42,707 nt of DNA from Actinomycetes bacterium (lineage in GTDB: Bacteria; Actinomycetota; Actinomycetes; Streptosporangiales; Streptosporangiaceae): the NCBI GenBank assembly GCA_021792855.1, contig JAJYTW010000011.1, positions 1 through 42,707 on the forward strand, given 5' to 3'. Position 1 is the stretch's first letter; every line of letters begins with the position of its first letter. A model generated the notes under the pieces. That model was not told the origin of the DNA. It worked only from the letters and a program-made list of their open reading frames with translations, and made no database searches. The translations under genes and the position numbers were made by a program. Of the stretch, positions 34,657-42,707 are shown one piece after another.

Positions 34657-35928
34657 ATGTCGAACCCCGAATGCATCAGTGCTCGCCCGGTGCCTGCCGT
34701 CGCGGCACCGGGCGTGGCTGCGGCATCGGTCCCCCTGGCCCGCGCCGACGGCTCGCCGGTGTACCTCGATCACGCCGCGACCACGCCGATCCTGCCCGAG
34801 GCGCTGGCCGCGATGGTGGACGAGCTAGCCCACACCGGCAATCCGTCCTCGCTGCACAACTCGGGCCGCCGGGCCCGGCGGGTGGTCGAGGAATCCAGGG
34901 AAGTCATCGCGCAGGCGTTCGGGGCGCGGCCCAGTGAGGTCATCTTCACCAGCGGCGGCACCGAGGCGGACAACCTAGCGATCAAGGGCCTGTACTGGGC
35001 CAGTCAGACCGGTGCCGGCCGGACCGGCAGGCGGCGGGTGCTCGCCACCTCGATCGAGCATCACGCGGTCCTCGACTGCGTTCAGTGGCTCGCCGAGTAC
35101 CAGGGCGCCTGCGTGGAGTGGCTCGGGGTCGATGACGCCGGTCGGCTGAGCCCGGAGGTGCTGCGCGCCGCGATCGAGCGGGATCCGGCCAGCGTCGCGG
35201 TGATCAGCGTGATGTGGGCGAACAACGAGGTCGGCACGATCCAGCCGATCAGCGAGCTTGCCGCGGTGGCCAGGGAGTACCAGATCCCGTTCCACAGCGA
35301 CGCGGTGCAGGCGGCCTGCCAGCTTCCGGTGAGCCTGGCCGGCAGCGGCGCGACCGCGCTCACCGTCACCGCGCACAAGATCGGCGGCCCGGTCGGGATC
35401 GGCGCGCTGCTGCTCGCCCGCGGCACGGAGCCGGTGCCGGTGCTGCACGGCGGCGGCCAGGAGCGCGACATCAGGTCCGGCACGCTGGACATGCCGGCGA
35501 TCCGGGCCTTCGCGGTGGCCGTCGAGGCCGCCTGCGCGCGCCGGGACGAGTACGCCGTCCAGGTCGCGAGGCTGCGGGACCGGCTGATCGCGCGGGTGCG
35601 GTCGGCCGTGCCGGACGCGATCCTGAATGGCCCGGACCCCGGGCCGGACCGGCTGCCCGGCAACGCCCACTTCTCCTTCCCCGGCTGCGAGGGCGACGCC
35701 CTGCTGATGCTGCTCGACGCCAGGGGGATCGCCTGCTCTACCGGATCGGCCTGCACGGCCGGGATCGCGCAGCCCAGTCACGTGCTGCTCGCGATGGGCG
35801 CCGACCGGGCCAGGGCGACCGGATCGCTGCGCTTCTCGCTCGGTCACACCAGCACCGAGCAGGACGTGGACGCGCTCGGCGCGGTGCTGCCCGAGGTGGT
35901 CGAGCGGGCCAGGCGGGCCGGCCGATGA
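34657..35928 (+). CDS. iscS: cysteine desulfurase (NifS/IscS family)
   Basis: A 423-residue PLP enzyme that removes sulfur from cysteine and hands the persulfide to acceptors, here most likely the MnmA encoded just downstream and Fe-S assembly factors. YLDHAATTPILPEAL marks the N-terminal domain, HNSGRRARRVVEESR follows, TAHKIGGPVGIGALL contains the PLP lysine, and CSTGSACTAG carries the catalytic Cys in the mobile loop. The N-terminus is about 30 residues longer than usual (SNPECISARPVPAV), so an internal start is possible. ATG 34657 lies 9 nt after TACGCT with no Shine-Dalgarno. Class assignment within NifS/IscS is from synteny. Confidence 0.9.
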   Translation: MSNPECISARPVPAVAAPGVAAASVPLARADGSPVYLDHAATTPILPEALAAMVDELAHTGNPSSLHNSGRRARRVVEESREVIAQAFGARPSEVIFTSGGTEADNLAIKGLYWASQTGAGRTGRRRVLATSIEHHAVLDCVQWLAEYQGACVEWLGVDDAGRLSPEVLRAAIERDPASVAVISVMWANNEVGTIQPISELAAVAREYQIPFHSDAVQAACQLPVSLAGSGATALTVTAHKIGGPVGIGALLLARGTEPVPVLHGGGQERDIRSGTLDMPAIRAFAVAVEAACARRDEYAVQVARLRDRLIARVRSAVPDAILNGPDPGPDRLPGNAHFSFPGCEGDALLMLLDARGIACSTGSACTAGIAQPSHVLLAMGADRARATGSLRFSLGHTSTEQDVDALGAVLPEVVERARRAGR

Positions 35929-35976
35929 CGCGGGCGGCCCGATGCTGAGGCTGGCCGCGGAGGCAGGGATCTCGTC

Positions 35977-37074
35977 ATGACGCCGCTGCGGGTGCTCGCC
36001 GCGATGTCCGGCGGCGTCGACTCGGCGGTCGCCGCCGCCCGCGCCGCCGAGGCGGGCCATGACGTGACCGGCGTGCACCTGGCGCTGTCGGCGAATCCGA
36101 GTTCCTACCGCACTGGCGCCCGCGGCTGCTGCACGCTGGAGGACGCCAGGGACGCGCGCCGGGCCGCCGACGTGATCGGCATCCCGTTCTACGTCTGGGA
36201 CCTGGCCGAGCGGTTCGCCGCCGACGTGGTCGAGGATTTCGTCGCCGAGTACGCCCGCGGCAACACCCCGAACCCGTGCCTGCGGTGCAACGAGAAGATC
36301 AAGTTCGCCGCCGTGCTGGACCGGGCGCTGGCGCTGGGTTTCGACGCGGTGGTGACCGGTCACCACGCTCGGCTGCTGCCCGGCGACGACGGGCCCCGGC
36401 TGGCCCGGAGCGCCGATCAGGCCAAGGACCAGTCCTACGTGCTGGCGGTGCTGACCGGCGAGCAGCTTCGCGGCGCGTTGTTCCCGCTCGGCGACAGCAC
36501 CAAGGACCAGGTGCGGGCCGAGGCGGCCCGGCGTGGCCTGGCCGTGGCCGACAAGCCGGACAGCCACGACGTCTGCTTCATCGCCGACGGCGACACCCGC
36601 GGCTTCCTGCGGGATCGGCTGGGTGCGGCGCCCGGCCCGATCGTCGACGCCGACGGGACAGTCATCGGCAGCCACGACGGAAGCTACGGATTCACCGTCG
36701 GGCAGCGCCGGGGTCTGCGGATCGGCAGCCCGGCGCCGGACGGCAGGCCACGCTACGTCCTGGACATCGAGCCGGTGAGCCGGACGGTCCGGGTCGGCCC
36801 GGCCGAGGCGCTGGACACCACCGAGATCACCGCGGTCCGCCCGGTCTGGTCCGGATGCCGCCCGCCGGCCCGCCCGGTCGAGGTGCTGGTGCAGCTTCGC
36901 GCGCATGGCGAGGTCTACCCGGCGACCTGCCGGCCGGACGGCGACGCGCTGCGGCTGCGCCTGCACCGCCCGGCCCGCGGGGTGGCCAGAGGGCAGGCGG
37001 CCGTGCTGTACGACGGGGACGTCGTGCTGGGCAGCGGCACCATCGCCGCCACCGCCCAGTCGTCGGCGGCCTGA
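35977..37074 (+). CDS. mnmA: tRNA-specific 2-thiouridylase MnmA
   Basis: A 365-residue enzyme that thiolates U34 of Lys, Glu and Gln tRNAs using ATP and persulfide sulfur. The PP-loop is [14 protein letters not shown] (about 8-21). [12 protein letters not shown] carries the first catalytic cysteine and [16 protein letters not shown] the second. [12 protein letters not shown] leads to the C-terminal beta-barrel. ATG 35977 is preceded by GCAGGGA. It is 48 nt downstream of the cysteine desulfurase gene, its functional partner, so co-transcription is likely. Confidence 0.96.
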   Translation: MTPLRVLAAMSGGVDSAVAAARAAEAGHDVTGVHLALSANPSSYRTGARGCCTLEDARDARRAADVIGIPFYVWDLAERFAADVVEDFVAEYARGNTPNPCLRCNEKIKFAAVLDRALALGFDAVVTGHHARLLPGDDGPRLARSADQAKDQSYVLAVLTGEQLRGALFPLGDSTKDQVRAEAARRGLAVADKPDSHDVCFIADGDTRGFLRDRLGAAPGPIVDADGTVIGSHDGSYGFTVGQRRGLRIGSPAPDGRPRYVLDIEPVSRTVRVGPAEALDTTEITAVRPVWSGCRPPARPVEVLVQLRAHGEVYPATCRPDGDALRLRLHRPARGVARGQAAVLYDGDVVLGSGTIAATAQSSAA

Positions 37075-37104
37075 GGCTGCGAGTCACCAGCCGCGATCGT
37101 TACC

Positions 37105-37121
37105 GCCGGGAGCGTCCCGGC
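37105..37121 (+). terminator. short hairpin after mnmA
   Basis: GCCGGGA (37105-37111) and TCCCGGC (37115-37121) form a perfect 7-bp stem with loop GCG, 31 nt after the mnmA stop. Terminator candidate. Confidence 0.45.
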
Positions 37122-37175
37122 TCCGCTGTCCGGCCGGGGACGTGCCGACGGCCCTCGCGAACTAGCGCGGAACAC

Positions 37176-37181
37176 TATGCT
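37176..37181 (+). promoter_or_regulatory. -10 element, leaderless MetE-like gene
   Basis: TATGCT fits TANNNT and ends 6 nt before GTG 37188, with no Shine-Dalgarno. A leaderless message covering the MetE-like gene and ligA is expected. Confidence 0.45.
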
Positions 37182-37187
37182 CGCAGC

Positions 37188-40372
<3,185 letters not shown>

Positions 40373-40406
40373 TGGGACTCAGGTAAGGTCGCCTAGCTGC
40401 AAATTT

Positions 40407-40438
40407 AGCTTATTGTAGTCGTATAGCTACGATAAGCT
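40407..40438. terminator. AU-rich hairpin in the ligA to GGDEF-EAL gap
   Basis: AGCTTATTGTAG (40407-40418) pairs with CTACGATAAGCT (40427-40438) over 12 bp, one of them U-G, with an 8-nt loop. It is 34 nt after the ligA stop, in a stretch far richer in A and T than the rest of the window. It could be a second terminator or an operator. TAGTAT at 40452-40457 is a -10 candidate for the next gene. Confidence 0.5.
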
Positions 40439-40555
40439 TCTTAGTGACGGATAGTATGCATATGGCTGCGTGACGTGTGCTTCGCAAGTTACGCTGCCGG
40501 AAAGTGAATCACGTACCGGTCGCCCCCCCGTGAACCGGCCCCCCGTGAGGACACG

Positions 40556-42707
40556 ATGATCGACCCGAACGACACTCGGAACACCAGCCCCCGCCCGGGG
40601 TCCCCGCTCTGGAACTATGTGGTTGCGGTGTCGGCCGCGGGAGCGGCCGTCCTCGCCCTAGCCGCGATGCGGCTGCACGACGTCGGCGGGGTGGTGCGAC
40701 ATCCGCTGTTCTGGGTGATCGCGGTGATGATCCTGGTCGGGGAGATCTGGCCGATCGTGACCCCAGGGCGGTCCAGGCCGGAGTCACCCGCCGTCTCGAT
40801 CACCTTCAGCTTCGCCGCCCTGTTGTACTGGGGCTTCCCGATCGCCATCCTGCTGCGGACGGCGGCCGCCGTCGCGGTCGGCCCCGTTCAGCGCACCTCG
40901 GCCTACCGGACCGTCTTCAACGCCGCGCAGGAGGCGCTCAGCCTCGGCGCGGCCGGCCTGGTGCTGACGCTCGCCGGCATGACCGGCAGGCCGGGTACGC
41001 CCTGGCACCTGGTCAGCACCGACCTGCCTGTCGTGCTGCTCGCGGCGCTGGCGTACTTCGTGGTGAACGGCGGACTTGTGGTCGTGGCCGTCGCGCTCAG
41101 CACCCGGACTCCGGTGCGGGTCAGGATCGTCGAGAACCTGCCCTACCAGGCGCTGGTGCATCTGGTGCTGCTCGCCGCCGCCCCCCTTGTCGCGGTCGTG
41201 ATGGCGACACGATCGGCGATCATGGTGGCGCTGTTCGCGTTCCCGCTGGCGGCGATCTACATCAACGCCGCGATGTCCGTCCGGCGCGAGCACCAGGCGC
41301 ATCACGACGAGCTGACCGGCCTGTCCAACCGGAAGCTGCTGCTCAAGCGCAGCGACAGCGCGCTGTCCGCGGCGTCGACAGCCGGCACCATGGTCGGGTT
41401 CCTGCTGCTCGACCTGGACCGGTTCAAGGAGATCAACGACACTCTCGGGCACGCCGTCGGCGACCGGCTACTGCAGATCATCTCGCACCGGCTGCTGCAC
41501 AGCGTGCGGCCTGGTGACGTGGTCGCCCGGCTCGGCGGAGACGAGTTCGCGGTCTTGCTGCCCGCGGTGAAGGAGCCGAACGCGGCCCGCGAAGTCGCCT
41601 CCCGGCTGCGCGCTGCCCTCGCCGAGCCGGTACGGCTCGAGGCGATGATGTTCGACATCCAGGCGAGCGTCGGGGTGGCGATCTACCCGGATGACGCGGC
41701 CAGCTTCGACCAGCTCATGCAGCGTGCTGACGTCGCGATGTACCTGGCCAAGGAGCGCCGCAGCGGGATCGAGCGGTACAGCGCCGCCGCCGACCGCAAC
41801 TCGCCGGACCGACTGGTCCTGGCCGGTGACCTCGGCGGGGCCATCCACCGGGGCGAGATCGAGCTAGTTTTCCAGCCCAAGGTCAAGCTGTCCGACGGGG
41901 CGGTGCTAGGGATGGAAGCGCTGGCGCGCTGGCGGCATCCGCGGCGCGGGCTGATGGCCGCGGCCGACTTCATCGCCATCGCCGAGCAGTCGCACCTGAT
42001 CAGCGAGCTGACCGGTCAGGTGATCGATAAGGCCCTGGAACAGGCGGCCCATTGGTGGGCCGACGGCATGCCGATCCAGGTCGGCGTAAACGTCGCGGCC
42101 AGGGACCTGGTCGGGATCCGGCTCGCCGACATCGCGGCCGCTGCGCTGCGACGGCACGGCCTGCCCCCGTCGGCGCTCCGGCTGGATATCAACGAGCAGG
42201 TGCTGACCGGCAAGCAGGCGCAGGCCGCGGGTACCGTGCGCGGGCTGGTTGACCTCGGCATCGAGGTCAGCCTGGATGATTTCGGCACCGGCTACTCCTC
42301 GCTTCCCCAGCTCACCCGGCTCGGCATCACCGAGGTCAAGCTCGACCCGACGCTGGTCCGCGGCCTGTCCGATCGTTCGGACCAGAACATGACCGTCCAG
42401 TCGATGATCAGGCTTGCCGAGTCGCTCGGGATCCGGTCTGTCGCCGAGGGCGTGGAGACCGACGCGGACGCGTCCGCGCTGCGGCTGATGGGCTGCAACG
42501 GCGCACAGGGCTGGTACTTCGGCCGGCCGGTGACGGCCGAGCACGCGACCACCTGGCTGGCCGAGCACTACCGGCCTGGCCTGCCCGGCGGCGACGCCGG
42601 GGACGGGGCCGCCGGGATCGCGGCGGCGGGCGGCATCGCGGCGGCCGCCGTGTTCGCGCCCGCCGTGTCCGCGCCCGCCGTGTCCGCGCCCGCCGTGTCC
42701 GCGCCCG
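40556..42707 (+). CDS. membrane GGDEF-EAL protein (c-di-GMP synthase/phosphodiesterase), 3' end beyond window
   Basis: At least 717 residues, open to the window edge. The N-terminal 220 residues contain about six to eight membrane helices of a MASE-like sensor. The GGDEF domain (about 240-400) has the intact motif GGDEF (327-331) and, five residues before it, an RxxD inhibitory site (RPGD). The EAL domain (about 410-660) has E454-A-L, N512, LDDFGTGYSSL (D574, D575), VKLD, VAEGVET and AQGWYFGRP, so both catalytic sets look complete. The tail from about 665 is Gly/Ala-rich and then turns into AVSAP repeats at the cut. ATG 40556 has GAGGACACG just upstream. It sits downstream of ligA after an AT-rich gap. 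Confidence 0.9.
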   Translation, partial: MIDPNDTRNTSPRPGSPLWNYVVAVSAAGAAVLALAAMRLHDVGGVVRHPLFWVIAVMILVGEIWPIVTPGRSRPESPAVSITFSFAALLYWGFPIAILLRTAAAVAVGPVQRTSAYRTVFNAAQEALSLGAAGLVLTLAGMTGRPGTPWHLVSTDLPVVLLAALAYFVVNGGLVVVAVALSTRTPVRVRIVENLPYQALVHLVLLAAAPLVAVVMATRSAIMVALFAFPLAAIYINAAMSVRREHQAHHDELTGLSNRKLLLKRSDSALSAASTAGTMVGFLLLDLDRFKEINDTLGHAVGDRLLQIISHRLLHSVRPGDVVARLGGDEFAVLLPAVKEPNAAREVASRLRAALAEPVRLEAMMFDIQASVGVAIYPDDAASFDQLMQRADVAMYLAKERRSGIERYSAAADRNSPDRLVLAGDLGGAIHRGEIELVFQPKVKLSDGAVLGMEALARWRHPRRGLMAAADFIAIAEQSHLISELTGQVIDKALEQAAHWWADGMPIQVGVNVAARDLVGIRLADIAAAALRRHGLPPSALRLDINEQVLTGKQAQAAGTVRGLVDLGIEVSLDDFGTGYSSLPQLTRLGITEVKLDPTLVRGLSDRSDQNMTVQSMIRLAESLGIRSVAEGVETDADASALRLMGCNGAQGWYFGRPVTAEHATTWLAEHYRPGLPGGDAGDGAAGIAAAGGIAAAAVFAPAVSAPAVSAPAVSAP
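42647..42707 (+). repeat. 15-bp tandem repeat at the window end
   Basis: Four units at 42647-42661, 42662-42676, 42677-42691 and 42692-42706, consensus GCCGTGTCCGCGCCC (the first has a T at one position), plus the first base of a fifth. They encode AVSAP in the tail of the GGDEF-EAL protein. Total copy number is not visible. Confidence 0.85.

Overview
The window is about 72% GC, densely packed, and rich in 4-bp ATGA/GTGA start-stop overlaps. Gene content and order point to a high-GC actinobacterium (Actinomycetota). The run pcrA - B12-binding subunit - sucC - sucD - PerM-family protein - purN - purH - folD resembles, from memory, the order around Rv0949-Rv0957 in Mycobacterium tuberculosis and the equivalent Streptomyces region. 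The run etfB - etfA - cysteine desulfurase - mnmA - short MetE-like protein - ligA matches the Rv3029c-Rv3014c order. No rRNA, tRNA, CRISPR array, insertion sequence or prophage was seen. The genus cannot be fixed from the sequence alone.

Layout. 1-888: 3' end of guaA. 922-4267 (minus): a secreted Met/His/Cys-containing protein, a terminator-like hairpin, a polytopic membrane protein and a kynureninase translationally coupled to it. 4458-5803 (plus): a SigK-type ECF sigma factor and its RskA-type anti-sigma factor, divergent from the secreted protein. 5865-10614 (minus): a molybdenum hydroxylase operon coxS-coxL-coxM-coxG. CoxL carries the form II motif AYRGAGR, and CoxG is fused to a domain resembling the RNA polymerase alpha C-terminal domain. 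10772-11491 (minus): a PIG-L deacetylase. 11675-18442 (plus): six tightly coupled genes for a chemoreceptor, CheW, CheA-REC, CheY, a HEAT-repeat membrane protein and a processive-type family 2 glycosyltransferase, with no CheR, CheB or flagellar gene. 18506-21283 (minus): an aminoaldehyde dehydrogenase and a saccharopine dehydrogenase-like enzyme. 21545-34562 (plus, one minus gene): pcrA, a B12-binding acyl-CoA mutase subunit, sucCD, the PerM-like protein, a proline-rich membrane protein (minus), purNH, folD and etfBA. 34657-40372 (plus): cysteine desulfurase, mnmA, short MetE-like protein and ligA. 40556-end (plus): a membrane GGDEF-EAL protein running off the window into a 15-bp tandem repeat.

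How the genes may work together. The sigma/anti-sigma pair probably controls the divergent secreted protein, because candidate SigK-type promoter elements lie in the shared gap. The chemosensory cluster looks like a non-motility signalling path whose likely output is polysaccharide synthesis by the glycosyltransferase. The purine, folate and sulfur-transfer genes are ordinary housekeeping blocks. The most unusual items are the chemosensory-glycosyltransferase cluster, the CoxG-alphaCTD fusion, a duplicated 37-bp element between purH and folD, and a 32-bp perfect palindrome in the last codons of ligA. Several genes have a TANNNT hexamer ending 6-7 nt before the start codon, which suggests leaderless transcripts are common here. 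All assignments come from reading the sequence and from recalled family motifs; no database search was made.
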